From an uncultured Marinicella sp. (GTDB taxonomy: Bacteria > Pseudomonadota > Gammaproteobacteria > Xanthomonadales > Marinicellaceae): 64,000 bases of DNA. The notes under the pieces were generated by a model. It was not told the origin of the DNA. It made no database searches and worked only from the letters and a program-made list of their open reading frames with translations. Positions 52,477 to 62,224 of the stretch are shown in pieces. The stretch lies in assembly GCA_947502925.1 (NCBI GenBank), contig CANNBS010000007.1, forward strand, positions 62,001 to 126,000, given 5' to 3'. Position 1 is the first letter of the stretch. Each line of letters starts with the position of its first letter. The translations under genes and the position numbers were made by a program.

Positions 52477-53154
52477 ATGCGTGTATTATTAATAGAAGAT
52501 GATGAAAATTTACGCTCTGTTTTATTAAAGCGCTTTGATGAAGTGGGCTATGTGGTGGACGAAGCCGATAATGGTGAAGACGGTTTATTTAAAGGCCGTG
52601 AATATCCGGCTGATGTGGCGGTGATTGATTTAGGTTTGCCGCGTATTTCCGGTATGGAAGTGATTCGCACATTACGCGAAGAGGGCATTGATTTTCCGAT
52701 TATCGTACTGACCGCGCGCGGTTCCTGGCAGGATAAAGTGATGGGGCTTGATGCCGGTGCCGATGATTATCTGGTTAAACCGTTTCATTTCCCTGAACTA
52801 TTGGCGCGTGTTAATGCGTTAGTCAGACGTTCCAGCGGCAACGCCACGCCCGAAATTACCTGTGGCGATTTGGTCATGAACACCAGTCATCAGGATGTGA
52901 AGTTAAAAGATGAACTGCTGACATTAACATCTTATGAATACAAGGTGCTGGAATATTTAATGCTGCATCAGGATGAAGTGGTGTCAAAAACCACCCTAAC
53001 CGAGCACATTTATCATCAGGATTATGACCGTGACAGTAATGTGATTGAGGTTTTTGTCGGCCGTTTGCGCAAAAAACTGGCGGCCATAGACCCCGACACA
53101 ACTTATATAGAAACTTTGCGCGGACGCGGTTACCGATTACGCAACAGAGACTAA
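52477..53154 (+). CDS. OmpR-family response regulator (PhoP-like)
   Basis: A 225-residue transcription regulator. Receiver: IEDDENLRSVLL near 6-17, phosphoacceptor Asp51 in VAVIDLGLPR, Thr in LTARGSW near 79 and Lys in YLVKPF near 101. Winged helix: LTSYEYKVLEYLMLH near 148 and RDSNVIEVFVGRLRKKL near 187, ending RGRGYRL. This GLPR-type PhoP is widespread in gammaproteobacteria, controlling envelope and Mg2+/antimicrobial-peptide responses. The kinase follows after three bases. Confidence 0.9.
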   Translation: MRVLLIEDDENLRSVLLKRFDEVGYVVDEADNGEDGLFKGREYPADVAVIDLGLPRISGMEVIRTLREEGIDFPIIVLTARGSWQDKVMGLDAGADDYLVKPFHFPELLARVNALVRRSSGNATPEITCGDLVMNTSHQDVKLKDELLTLTSYEYKVLEYLMLHQDEVVSKTTLTEHIYHQDYDRDSNVIEVFVGRLRKKLAAIDPDTTYIETLRGRGYRLRNRD

Positions 53155-53157
53155 GCC

Positions 53158-54516
53158 ATGTTCGGCCTGGGACAGCGCACCGCTTTAAAAACCCGGGTTC
53201 TGCTGACTTCAAGTTTGGCCCTTATTCTGGCTTTAAGCATTATGGGTGTTGTCATGCACCAGGCTTTTAAGGAAAAAACCCTGCAATTGGTGGAAGAGCG
53301 GTTAGAAGGTTATTTATACGCCTTAATCGCTTATATCGAATATGATGAAAACCAGTTGGTGATGCCTGAAAATTACCCCACACCCCGTATGGAGCAACCG
53401 GCTTCAGGCATTTATGGCCAGATATTAATTCGTGATTTCTTGTGGCAGACGCCTTCTGTTCTGGGTCAGGATATTCCTGCTATTGAGACGCTGGATATAA
53501 ACCAGCGCGTGTTTAACAGCCGGGAAGAACTGGGCGGCGTACCTTATTTTTATCTGAGTCAGGGCGTGGCCATCGAAACAGATGATGAAGTCATTTCAGC
53601 CACCATTGCCGTGTCTGAACATGCCGGTGATTTTTATCAGGAACTGGCGGATTTTCGTGGCAGTTTATTAACCTGGATTGTGGTCATCAGCGGTGGTTTA
53701 CTGGTGGTTCAGTGGGTGATTATGTACTGGGCAACACGACCACTGAAACGGTTGATGCATGATTTATATCGGCTGGAGCAGGGCGCGGATGCGATTTTTT
53801 CTGAAGATTATCCACTGGAATTGCGCGGTTTGACCGCCAGTTTAAACCGGCTGATTGAAAATGAACGCAGTTCGCTTGCTCGTCAGCGACGAACCCTGGG
53901 TGATTTAGCCCATTCTTTAAAAACGCCGCTGGCGATTGTTCATTCAGAGCTGGATAATCAGACTGTCGATAAAAATGTGATTCAGCAACAAATCACGCAG
54001 ATGGATGAAATTGTGGCCTACCAGTTAAAGCGTGCTGCGGTGGCCGGTCACCGCACCTTTGTACGCGGTGTGCCGGTGATTGATGTAGTGGATAAAATTA
54101 TCGGTTCCTTACAAAAAGTTCATCACCGCAAAAACGTACAGGTTAACACTGAAATCGCACCGGGCGCTGAATTTTTTGGTGAACAGGGTGATTTGATGGA
54201 ATTGCTGGGAAATTTACTGGAAAATGCCTTTAAATGGTGTGATTTACATATTCACGTCACAATTAAAACCCTGATAAAAACCGGCCGCCAGCGTACCGGT
54301 TTAATGATTGAGATTGCCGATGACGGCCCCGGCATTGCTGAACAAAAAAGAGAACGTTTACTGCAACGCGGTGTACGGGGCGATGAAAAAGTGACCGGCC
54401 ATGGCATTGGATTGTCCATCGTCACTGATATCGTGGAGTCCTATCAGGGTGAGTTAAGTATTGATCGCGACCCTGAATTAAAAGGCGCTCTATTTAAAAT
54501 TATCTTACCACCCTAA
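53158..54516 (+). CDS. Sensor histidine kinase (PhoQ-like)
   Basis: A 452-residue inner-membrane kinase. First helix about 15-32, periplasmic sensor about 38-170, second helix about 172-195, a short HAMP-like linker, and the kinase core. The H-box reads LGDLAHSLKTPLAIV near 253-267, the N-box LLGNLLENAFKWC near 345-357, and the G boxes ADDGPGIAEQ and GHGIGLSIVTDIVES follow. The AHSLKTPL form is that of PhoQ-type kinases. The periplasmic domain is short like PhoQ, but acidic-patch residues cannot be judged by eye. Confidence 0.88.
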   Translation: MFGLGQRTALKTRVLLTSSLALILALSIMGVVMHQAFKEKTLQLVEERLEGYLYALIAYIEYDENQLVMPENYPTPRMEQPASGIYGQILIRDFLWQTPSVLGQDIPAIETLDINQRVFNSREELGGVPYFYLSQGVAIETDDEVISATIAVSEHAGDFYQELADFRGSLLTWIVVISGGLLVVQWVIMYWATRPLKRLMHDLYRLEQGADAIFSEDYPLELRGLTASLNRLIENERSSLARQRRTLGDLAHSLKTPLAIVHSELDNQTVDKNVIQQQITQMDEIVAYQLKRAAVAGHRTFVRGVPVIDVVDKIIGSLQKVHHRKNVQVNTEIAPGAEFFGEQGDLMELLGNLLENAFKWCDLHIHVTIKTLIKTGRQRTGLMIEIADDGPGIAEQKRERLLQRGVRGDEKVTGHGIGLSIVTDIVESYQGELSIDRDPELKGALFKIILPP

Positions 54517-54528
54517 ATAACAGAGACT

Positions 54529-55314
54529 ATGCATAAAGAGATTGATGACTTATTGGAAATTATGGCACGATTACGCGATCCGCAGGGCGGCTGTCCCTGG
54601 GATTTAGCCCAGGATTTTAACAGTATCGCGCCCTACACCGTAGAAGAGGCCTATGAGGTGGCGGATGCCATTGCTGAACAGGACTGGCCGGGCTTACAGG
54701 AAGAACTGGGTGATTTACTGTTTCAGGTGGTGTTTCATGCCCGTATGGCCGAAGAACAGGGCTTATTTTCGTTTGCTGATGTGGTGGACGGCCTGTGTCA
54801 AAAAATGATTGAAAGACACCCCCATGTGTTTGATGATAACCATCAGTCAATTCGCGATGCCGGACAACAAACTCAGGCCTGGGAGAAACAGAAAAACAGG
54901 GATAAAGACAGTGTGTTTGATGGCATTGCACAAACGTTCCCGGAATTACTCAAAGCCATGAAAATGCATAAAGCCGCTGCCACCATCGGTTTTGACTGGC
55001 CCGATATTGCCCCGGTGTTTGATAAACTCGACGAAGAAAAGCAGGAATTACGTGAAGCCATGGAAACCGGTAGTCAGCAGGATATCGAAGGTGAAGTGGG
55101 GGATTTACTGATGGTCTGTACCAGTCTGGCGCGGCATTTAAACGTTGATCCGCAACTGGCCTTGCGTAAGGCTAACCAGCGATTTGATGCACGTTTTCGG
55201 ATTGTTGAAAAACTGGCCAAACAGGAAAAACCCGGTCAGGACAGTTATGATCTGGATTACTTAGACAGCCTTTGGTTACGCGCGAAAAAGCAGTTGGGTC
55301 ACCGAACAGATTAG
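54529..55314 (+). CDS. mazG: Nucleoside triphosphate pyrophosphohydrolase MazG
   Basis: A 261-residue enzyme that hydrolyses NTPs and dNTPs to monophosphates and pyrophosphate, cleaning the pool and lowering ppGpp indirectly. Two MazG domains: the first with LRDPQGGCPWDLAQDF, the EExYE metal motif VEEAYEVADAI and EELGDLLFQVVFHARM; the second with EKQELREAM and EVGDLLMVC. Length matches E. coli MazG. It follows the sensor kinase after 12 bases and overlaps the convergent mutT end by four bases. No MazEF pair is near. Confidence 0.96.
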   Translation: MHKEIDDLLEIMARLRDPQGGCPWDLAQDFNSIAPYTVEEAYEVADAIAEQDWPGLQEELGDLLFQVVFHARMAEEQGLFSFADVVDGLCQKMIERHPHVFDDNHQSIRDAGQQTQAWEKQKNRDKDSVFDGIAQTFPELLKAMKMHKAAATIGFDWPDIAPVFDKLDEEKQELREAMETGSQQDIEGEVGDLLMVCTSLARHLNVDPQLALRKANQRFDARFRIVEKLAKQEKPGQDSYDLDYLDSLWLRAKKQLGHRTD

Positions 55315-55739
55315 ATGTGGCTGCGATTATCTTGGTGATGCAACAAGGCATCCACAATGGCCTGATTGGCCGGTGGTAACTTCTGGTGCTTTAAATCCTC
55401 GATGACACACCATTTCATGGCTTGCTGTTCGTTGTTTTTGATTTGCGGATTATCTGACACTTCTTTGAAGATATGTAAACGCACGGAAAATTCAGGGTAG
55501 TCGTAGTCGATGGTTTGCCAGGGTGAGGCATCTTTAGGTTGGTAGGCCAGTTCTTCGTGTATTTCTCGTTGTAAGGCCTGTTCAGGTGTTTCACCGAACT
55601 CAATTTTCCCCCCTGGAAATTCCCAGTATTTGGCCAGGTGAACATCTTTCCGGCGTTGGGTCAGTAAAACGCGGTTTTGGTGGTTTAATAGCACCAAAAC
55701 CGCGACATTTATTCTGGTTAACTCAGTTTGCCGTGGCAT
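55311..55739 (-). CDS. mutT: 8-oxo-dGTP diphosphatase MutT (Nudix)
   Basis: A 142-residue Nudix hydrolase that removes 8-oxo-dGTP from the nucleotide pool. The Nudix box is complete: [22 protein letters not shown] at about 38-59 (Gx5Ex7REUxEExGU with the final Gly replaced). [20 protein letters not shown] before it is typical of MutT proper. The start lies 22 bases inside the end of secA, the same secA-mutT order as in E. coli, and its stop overlaps mazG. Confidence 0.95.
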   Translation of the reverse strand: MPRQTELTRINVAVLVLLNHQNRVLLTQRRKDVHLAKYWEFPGGKIEFGETPEQALQREIHEELAYQPKDASPWQTIDYDYPEFSVRLHIFKEVSDNPQIKNNEQQAMKWCVIEDLKHQKLPPANQAIVDALLHHQDNRSHI

Positions 55740-58453
55740 TTTTTGTATTTTTTGCCCGAGCCACAGGGGCAGGGATCGTTGCGCCCGACTTTTTCACCAT
55801 CTCTGACAAAGGTTTCCACTTTTTCATCGCTTTGAGACGATGCTTCACCGGCACTTTGATGTTGGTAGGTGACGTTTTTATTTTCCTGATGCTCCATGGC
55901 TTCCACGTCTTCGTCCTGGCGCACTTTCACTCGTGCGATAATACGGATGGTTTCGTATTTAATGCGATCCAGTAAATCCTTAAACATCTCAAAAGATTCG
56001 CGTTTATACTCCTGCAGCGGTTGTTTTTGGGCATGGCTGCGCAAATTCACACCATGGCGTAAATGATCCATCTGCGCCAGATGTTCTTTCCATTGCTGAT
56101 CCAGGGTGTTCAGGTAAGCGGCTTTTTCAAATTGCCGCATCACTTCATTACCGGTGAGGGCTTCTTTTTCCTTAAAGAAACGCTCGATGTGGCTCAAAAT
56201 TTTATCCGTGAGACCATCATCATTGAGGTCTTCGTCTCTTTCCAGAATACGAACGATGTTAATATCAATGCCAAATTCCGTGGACAACACCCGTTCCAGT
56301 GAGGAAATTTGCCACTGCTCTTCGACACTTTCCAAAGGCACATACTGGCGAATGACATTGTCAAAAACTTCTTCGCGGATATCAGCGATGTAATCGCCGA
56401 TGTCATCAGACTCCAGTAAATCAGCACGTTGTTGGTAAACAACCAGACGCTGGTCATTGGCAACATCATCAAATTCCAGCAAGTTCTTACGAATATCGAA
56501 GTTATGTGATTCAACCTTACGTTGAGCATTTTCGATAATTCGGGTAATCCATTTATGCTCAATATACTCGTCTTCCTTCATGCCAAAGCGCTTCATATTA
56601 TCCATCATGCGCGATTGGCCAAAGACCCGCATTAAATTATCTTCTAAGGAAATATAAAAGCGCGAAGAACCCGGGTCACCCTGACGACCGGCACGACCAC
56701 GTAACTGATTATCGATCCGACGAGACTCGTGACGTTCTGTGCCGATAATGCGTAAACCGCCGTTATCGAGCACTTGCTGGTGGCGTTTTTTCCAGTCTTC
56801 TTTAATCTTTTTAGCCTGTTCTTCGGTTAAGTTCTTGTGCGATTCCAGTTCCATGGCCAGATTACCGCCCAATACAATGTCGGTACCACGACCGGCCATA
56901 TTGGTGGCGATGGTGACTGCGCCGGGCAGGCCGGCCTCGGCAACAACGCTGGCCTCACGTTCGTGCTGTTTGGCATTTAACACGTTGTGCTTGATTTTAT
57001 GTTTATTCAATTCGCGCGAAATATGCTCTGATACTTCAATCGAGGCAGTACCGACCAACACCGGTTGCCCACGTTCATGGCAGTCTTTGATGTCTTCAAT
57101 AATGGCATCAAATTTGGCTTTTTGGCTGAAATAGACTAAATCACCCTGATCATCACGAATCATCGGTTTATGGGTTGGGATAACAATCACTTCCAGTTTA
57201 TAGATACTTTGAAACTCATAGGCTTCGGTATCGGCGGTGCCGGTCATACCAGATAATTTCGGATACAATCGGAAGTAATTCTGAAAGGTGATGGATGCCA
57301 GGGTTTGGTTTTCTTTTTGGATGGGTACATTTTCCTTGGCCTCAACTGCCTGGTGTAAGCCGTCGGACCAGCGTCGGCCTTCCATGGTTCGGCCGGTAAA
57401 TTCATCAACAATCACGATTTCACCGTCTTTAACAATGTAATCCACATCTTTTTCAAAGAGGTGATGGGCTTTTAAAGCCGCCGAGACATGGTGCATCAGG
57501 TTAATATGCTGTGAATCATACAAAGATTCTTCATCCTTCATCAAGCCATGCTTTTTCAGTAACTTCTCCGCATTTTCCATGCCTTGTTCGGTGAGAAAAA
57601 CCTGCTTCGATTTCTCATCAACAGTAAAGTCACCATCGGGTTCGGGCAAGGCTTGTTTGGCCAGCATTGCTTTGGTCACTTCTTTAGGATCCGGCTCTTT
57701 GGTGGAGCGTTCAAGTTGTGGCACCAGTTTATTGATGCGATTATAAACGTCCGGAGATTCATCCACCTGACCTGAAATAATCAGCGGTGTCCGGGCCTCA
57801 TCAATTAAAATTGAGTCAACCTCATCAATAATGGCATAAAAAGGTTCACGCTGGACTTTGGCATCCAGGCTAAAAGCCATGTTATCGCGTAAGTAATCAA
57901 AACCCAGTTCATTGTTGGTGGCATAAGTAATATCGGCCTGATAGGCTGCCCGTTTTTCCTCATGGGATAAAGATGGAATCACCACACCCACGGTCATGCC
58001 CAAATAGTTATACAGCGGTTCCATCCATTCAGCATCTCGCTGTGCCAGGTAATCATTGACTGTCACCACATGCACGCCTTCACCGGCCAGGGCATTAAGG
58101 TAAGCAGCCAGCGTACACATAAGGGTTTTACCTTCACCGGTACGCATTTCGCTGATTTTACCGCGGTGTAGAACGATACCACCAATCAGCTGAACATGAT
58201 AATGGCGCATCTCTAAGGTACGTACTGCTGCCTCTCGAACCAAAGCAAAAGCTTCAGGCAGAATATCATCCATGGATTCGCCATCAGCGATACGTTGTTT
58301 AAATTCTGCGGTTTTTTCCTTAAATTGCTCTGCAGACAAAGCCTGCATATCCGGTTCCAATGATTCGATGTGGTCCGCCTCCTTGTCCAACTGACGGATA
58401 TACCGGTCATTTCGACTGCCGAATACTTTGGTAAAGAGTGAGTTTAAAGCCAT
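55718..58453 (-). CDS. secA: Protein translocase ATPase SecA
   Basis: The motor of Sec-dependent export; drives preproteins through SecYEG. The 911 residues match the family. Walker A is MRTGEGKTL near 102-110, Walker [18 protein letters not shown] near 207-223, [21 protein letters not shown] near 362 and the C-terminal [19 protein letters not shown] near 575. A flexible linker and the zinc-binding tail [18 protein letters not shown] end the protein, which binds SecB. Start [17 protein letters not shown] is canonical. No secM-like upstream gene is visible; an M23 peptidase gene takes that place. Confidence 0.99.
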   Translation of the reverse strand: MALNSLFTKVFGSRNDRYIRQLDKEADHIESLEPDMQALSAEQFKEKTAEFKQRIADGESMDDILPEAFALVREAAVRTLEMRHYHVQLIGGIVLHRGKISEMRTGEGKTLMCTLAAYLNALAGEGVHVVTVNDYLAQRDAEWMEPLYNYLGMTVGVVIPSLSHEEKRAAYQADITYATNNELGFDYLRDNMAFSLDAKVQREPFYAIIDEVDSILIDEARTPLIISGQVDESPDVYNRINKLVPQLERSTKEPDPKEVTKAMLAKQALPEPDGDFTVDEKSKQVFLTEQGMENAEKLLKKHGLMKDEESLYDSQHINLMHHVSAALKAHHLFEKDVDYIVKDGEIVIVDEFTGRTMEGRRWSDGLHQAVEAKENVPIQKENQTLASITFQNYFRLYPKLSGMTGTADTEAYEFQSIYKLEVIVIPTHKPMIRDDQGDLVYFSQKAKFDAIIEDIKDCHERGQPVLVGTASIEVSEHISRELNKHKIKHNVLNAKQHEREASVVAEAGLPGAVTIATNMAGRGTDIVLGGNLAMELESHKNLTEEQAKKIKEDWKKRHQQVLDNGGLRIIGTERHESRRIDNQLRGRAGRQGDPGSSRFYISLEDNLMRVFGQSRMMDNMKRFGMKEDEYIEHKWITRIIENAQRKVESHNFDIRKNLLEFDDVANDQRLVVYQQRADLLESDDIGDYIADIREEVFDNVIRQYVPLESVEEQWQISSLERVLSTEFGIDINIVRILERDEDLNDDGLTDKILSHIERFFKEKEALTGNEVMRQFEKAAYLNTLDQQWKEHLAQMDHLRHGVNLRSHAQKQPLQEYKRESFEMFKDLLDRIKYETIRIIARVKVRQDEDVEAMEHQENKNVTYQHQSAGEASSQSDEKVETFVRDGEKVGRNDPCPCGSGKKYKKCHGKLS

Positions 58454-58542
58454 AATAATAGTCTGTTGATTGTTGCCTCAATAGGCAGATATGTGGTTTC
58501 GATTGACCCGATATTCAAGTCAATTAGCTTGAATTTTCGTTG

Positions 58543-59475
58543 TTATGAGTGGATAAAGGGCAGTGGGTTGACTTTATGGCCATTTTTAAGCACTTCAAAG
58601 TGTAAATGCTCTGAGGTGGCGCGTCCTGTTTTTCCCATGGTGGCAATATGATCACCGGCTGTGACCCGCTGTCCTAATTCGACTTTGACTTCTTGCGCAT
58701 GGGCATAACGGGTCATAAAACCATTACCATGGTCGATTTCAACCATGCGTCCGTAAGAACCCCGCGGTCCGGCCCAAACCACCACACCATCGGCTGCTGC
58801 TCTGATTTTAGATTTATAGGCACCTGAGTAGTCCATCCCGGAATGGTTGGCCTGTTGGCCGGTAAATGGGTCAATGCGCTTGCCGTAATAGGAAGAAATC
58901 CAACCGGACTCAAGCGGCATCATATGTGGTGTGACATTGTCTGTAATGGATTGTTCGTTCAGAAGGCGTGATAATACGTCAAATTGTTCTTGTTGCTGAT
59001 TAAAGCTTTGTTCTAAGGAAAATAAACTACTGTAAACAGTTTCGGGTGTATTAATCTCACCGGTTAACTCTAAATCAGCACCCCCTAAACCAGGCGTTGC
59101 ATTCAAATCAAAATCATCCGGATTCATGTCGCTGGCTTCTGTCAAACGACTACCTAAAGCATTCAGTCGGGTTGATTGTGCCATCAGCTGACCAATTTGC
59201 AAGGTCATGGCGTTAATGTCATTTTGTACACCCTTTTTCAGCTTATTGAGTTCTGCTTGTCCGGCTTCAACCCGGGCTTGTAATTGTTGGATGGTGTTTT
59301 TGTCAGAATCAGAAGTCATGCCCAGCAGCAGTGGTGCGGCGGCCAGACCTAATGCGAAAACGATGGTAAGCGCAAAAAAAGTCAAGCCATAAAGTTTAAT
59401 GCGAAGAGAACGATCAGCGAGTGAATATTGTTTAACACCGCTGTGATCTTGTTTGAGTATGGTTAAATTTTGCAT
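58543..59475 (-). CDS. M23 family zinc metallopeptidase (LytM domain)
   Basis: A 310-residue envelope protein: one transmembrane helix (about 29-52), a coiled coil (about 60-105) and a C-terminal LytM domain (about 188-305). Zinc ligands are in NHSGMDYSG and HLHFEVLKNG, with the catalytic His in RYAHAQEV. It either cuts peptide crosslinks in peptidoglycan or, as EnvC-type members do, activates an amidase. The usual site of this gene, between lpxC and secA, is half kept here: secA follows 89 bases downstream on the same strand. Confidence 0.93.
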   Translation of the reverse strand: MQNLTILKQDHSGVKQYSLADRSLRIKLYGLTFFALTIVFALGLAAAPLLLGMTSDSDKNTIQQLQARVEAGQAELNKLKKGVQNDINAMTLQIGQLMAQSTRLNALGSRLTEASDMNPDDFDLNATPGLGGADLELTGEINTPETVYSSLFSLEQSFNQQQEQFDVLSRLLNEQSITDNVTPHMMPLESGWISSYYGKRIDPFTGQQANHSGMDYSGAYKSKIRAAADGVVVWAGPRGSYGRMVEIDHGNGFMTRYAHAQEVKVELGQRVTAGDHIATMGKTGRATSEHLHFEVLKNGHKVNPLPFIHS

Positions 59476-59560
59476 GGTAAAACTTACCCGTTGTGTTTGT
59501 TAATAATTATCGAGACCTCTGCATATTGCAATTAACAATGAGCTACTTCAAAATAAGGCC

Positions 59561-59872
59561 ATGAGTCGAACCAAAAAGTTACAATCTCTTAACGAGCGAA
59601 TCGCACAGGACAAAGGTTTATCGGCCTTAATCAAACGTGCCAATCAAATTGCTGATGTCAATAATCGACTTCAGCCGATGTTGCCGGCTCCTGTTAAAGG
59701 TCTGTGTCGGTTGACAAATATTCGCCGCGAAATGGCTGTTTTTACTTGTGAAAACCAAGCCGCAGCCGCTAAAGTTCGCATGTTCAGCCGAGACATTCTA
59801 CAGATAATGCAAAAGGAATTCAAAATATCTGTGAAGAAATTAAGGGTGGTGGTTGAGCAGTCGCCACAATAA
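59561..59872 (+). CDS. DciA-like DUF721 protein
   Basis: A 103-residue protein with the DUF721 fold: ANQIADVNNRLQPMLPAPVK in the first half, then CRLTNIRREMAVFTCENQAA and AAKVRMFSRDIL. DciA loads the replicative helicase in bacteria that lack DnaC. It stands where dciA is usually found, near secA and the M23 gene. The conserved middle is present; the basic C-terminus is short. Confidence 0.82.
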   Translation: MSRTKKLQSLNERIAQDKGLSALIKRANQIADVNNRLQPMLPAPVKGLCRLTNIRREMAVFTCENQAAAAKVRMFSRDILQIMQKEFKISVKKLRVVVEQSPQ

Positions 59873-59962
59873 CGTAGTTCTGCCGCAACCTTTCGGGTTA
59901 TATTTAGCTCAAATAATCGCTGCATTCGTTATAATAAAGCGTTTTTCAGATTGGAATCAATC

Positions 59963-60778
59963 ATGTCATTAGCAGAAAAAATTAACCGTGCCTGGGCGCA
60001 ACGGAACGAATTGGAACCGGTGGCCTTAAAAGACCGTTATGGTGCTGATGTCCAGGCCTGTCTGGAGGCGTTGGAATGTGGAGAGGCACGTGTGGCTGAA
60101 CAAAAGGATGGTCAATGGCAGGTGAATGAATGGCTCAAAAAAGCCGTGTTGCTTTATTTTAAAATATCACCTAATCGGGTAATACCCGGTGCTGATCATA
60201 ATTACTGGGATAAAGTACCCTGTCGTTTTCGTGAGGCAGATGTCGAGGAATTCAGAGCTGTTGGCGCCCGCATTGTGCCGCCGGCCACCATCCGCCGCGG
60301 TGCTTTTTTGGGTAAGGGCGTAGTTTGTATGCCATCTTATGTCAATATTGGCGCTTATGTGGGTGCCGGTACCATGGTCGATACCTGGGCAACAGTGGGC
60401 AGTTGTGCACAAATTGGTGATAACGTCCATTTATCCGGTGGTGTCGGTATTGGTGGCGTGTTAGAACCCCTGCAGGCGGCCCCAACCATCATTGAAGACA
60501 ATTGTTTTATCGGTGCCCGAAGTGAAGTGGTTGAAGGCGTTCGTGTCGGTGCCGGTAGTGTGATTTCCATGGGTGTTTATCTGGGGATGAGCACGAAAAT
60601 TTATGACCGTGAAAAGGACGAAGTCACTTATGGAGAAGTGCCGCCGGGCTCCGTGGTGGTGCCCGGCAGTTTACCCGCTGATTCTGGCAAGTACAGTTTA
60701 AATTGTGCCGTCATCGTAAAAAAAGTCGACGCCCAGACCCGCGCAAAAACATCCATTAATGAATTATTACGATTGTGA
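59963..60778 (+). CDS. dapD: 2,3,4,5-tetrahydropyridine-2,6-dicarboxylate N-succinyltransferase
   Basis: Lysine/diaminopimelate biosynthesis: succinylates tetrahydrodipicolinate with succinyl-CoA. The 271 residues start [14 protein letters not shown] at ATG 59963; an earlier ATG at 59951 is also in frame. Left-handed beta-helix hexapeptides run from [15 protein letters not shown] to [20 protein letters not shown], with [20 protein letters not shown] at the centre. [19 protein letters not shown] is the trimer's substrate region. It leads the dapD-yffB-dapE-dusA run. Confidence 0.98.
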   Translation: MSLAEKINRAWAQRNELEPVALKDRYGADVQACLEALECGEARVAEQKDGQWQVNEWLKKAVLLYFKISPNRVIPGADHNYWDKVPCRFREADVEEFRAVGARIVPPATIRRGAFLGKGVVCMPSYVNIGAYVGAGTMVDTWATVGSCAQIGDNVHLSGGVGIGGVLEPLQAAPTIIEDNCFIGARSEVVEGVRVGAGSVISMGVYLGMSTKIYDREKDEVTYGEVPPGSVVVPGSLPADSGKYSLNCAVIVKKVDAQTRAKTSINELLRL

Positions 60779-60788
60779 TTAAATCCAT

Positions 60789-61094
60789 ATGATTATTTAC
60801 GGGATTAAAAACTGTGACAAAGTCCGTTCTGCACTTAAACAGGCCAGACAAGCGGGCCATGATGTGCGCTTACATGACTTTCGGGTCGATGGCATTGATG
60901 CTCAGTTGCTTGAGGCGATGTTGGCTGATATTGATATGCAGGCACTTGTTAATAAGCGCAGCACGACTTATCGGCAATTATCAGATTCAGACAAGGCTAA
61001 CCTTGGTATTGAAACCTTGGTGGCACAGCCAACCCTGATTAAACGACCGGTGGTTTTTAGCAAGCAACAATACACCATAGGCCTGCCCGAATGA
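60789..61094 (+). CDS. yffB: ArsC/Spx-family reductase-like protein (YffB)
   Basis: A 101-residue thioredoxin-fold protein of the YffB branch: MIIYGIKNCDKVRSALKQA, where only a single Cys (Cys9) is kept at the active site, then VRLHDFRVDGIDAQLLEAM and a C-terminal LIKRPVVFSKQQYTIG that holds the Arg binding site. The family has been tied to glutathione-dependent redox reactions but lacks a proven substrate. It is between dapD and dapE in many gammaproteobacteria and overlaps dapE by ATGA. Confidence 0.9.
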   Translation: MIIYGIKNCDKVRSALKQARQAGHDVRLHDFRVDGIDAQLLEAMLADIDMQALVNKRSTTYRQLSDSDKANLGIETLVAQPTLIKRPVVFSKQQYTIGLPE

Positions 61095-62224
61095 ATGCTG
61101 AAGTCATTACACTTGCACAACAGCTGATCCAAAAACCCTCCTTTACACCGGATGATGCCGGTTGTATTCCCGCCATTATGAACCGAATGTCCGGTCAGGG
61201 CTTTGCCGGTCATCACCACCGTTTTGGTGAAGTTGATAATGTCCTGATTTGGCATGGTGAACAACCAGGGCCTGCGTTATTGTTTTTAGGTCATACTGAT
61301 GTGGTGCCGGTCGGCGATGAATCAGACTGGACTCATCCGCCGTTAAGTGGTCTGGTCAAAGATGGCTTTTTGCACGGCCGCGGTGCCGCCGATATGAAGG
61401 GTTCGGTGGCGGCGATGATACTGGCCATGGAAAAATTTGTTGCCACGCATAAAAATCATCCGGGAAAAATCGCCATTATGCTGACCTCTGATGAGGAAGG
61501 CGAAGCCGCGGATGGCGTCAGAAGGTTTATGCCGATGATGGCCAAAGACCATCACTTTGATTATTGTCTGGTGGGTGAGCCCAGCAGCACAGAATTGGTC
61601 GGTGATACGGTGCGGGTGGGTCGCCGTGGTTCTTTACATGTCAATATAACCATCGAAGGTCAACAAGGCCATGTGGCTTATCCGCATCTGGCTGAAAATC
61701 CGGTGTTTACCGCCGCACCTTTTCTGGCAGAAGCTGGTACCTACTCCTGGGATCAGGGCAATGATGACTTTCCACCCACCAGTTTTCAAGTGTCCAATAT
61801 TCAGGCGGGCACCGGTGCCGCCAACGTCATTCCGGGGCGCATTCACATCACCGCCAATTTTCGTTATTCACCTGAATCCAGCCAGGACAGTTTGGCGCAA
61901 CAACTCACCCAATTATTAGATAAACACGGCTTAAGCTATCAGCTTGACTGGGCTCTGTCCGGGGCACCCTTTCACTGTAAAAATGACCATTTTAAAAGCC
62001 AGTTAAAAGCCGCCATTCAACGCTTCAGTGATGTTGAACCTGAATTTAACACCCAGGGTGGCACCTCTGACGGTCGATTTGTGGCGCCGTTGGGCATCGA
62101 CACCATGGAACTGGGACCCATCAATAAAACCATTCATCAGGTTAACGAATGTGTGCCGGTTAAACAACTGATGCAGCTGGAAAACATCTATCTGGATTTG
62201 ATTAAGCGTTTGTTGTTGTCATGA
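61091..62224 (+). CDS. dapE: Succinyl-diaminopimelate desuccinylase
   Basis: A zinc M20-family peptidase that removes succinate from N-succinyl-LL-DAP in lysine and cell-wall synthesis. Metal ligands are in FLGHTDVVPVGDE near 65-77, GRGAADMKGSVAAM near 97-110, SDEEGEAADG near 135-144 and the C-terminal NKTIHQVNE near 348. The dimerisation domain has GRRGSLHVNITIEGQQGHVA near 178. The 377 residues match the family. It overlaps dusA by ATGA. Confidence 0.98.
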   Translation: MNAEVITLAQQLIQKPSFTPDDAGCIPAIMNRMSGQGFAGHHHRFGEVDNVLIWHGEQPGPALLFLGHTDVVPVGDESDWTHPPLSGLVKDGFLHGRGAADMKGSVAAMILAMEKFVATHKNHPGKIAIMLTSDEEGEAADGVRRFMPMMAKDHHFDYCLVGEPSSTELVGDTVRVGRRGSLHVNITIEGQQGHVAYPHLAENPVFTAAPFLAEAGTYSWDQGNDDFPPTSFQVSNIQAGTGAANVIPGRIHITANFRYSPESSQDSLAQQLTQLLDKHGLSYQLDWALSGAPFHCKNDHFKSQLKAAIQRFSDVEPEFNTQGGTSDGRFVAPLGIDTMELGPINKTIHQVNECVPVKQLMQLENIYLDLIKRLLLS

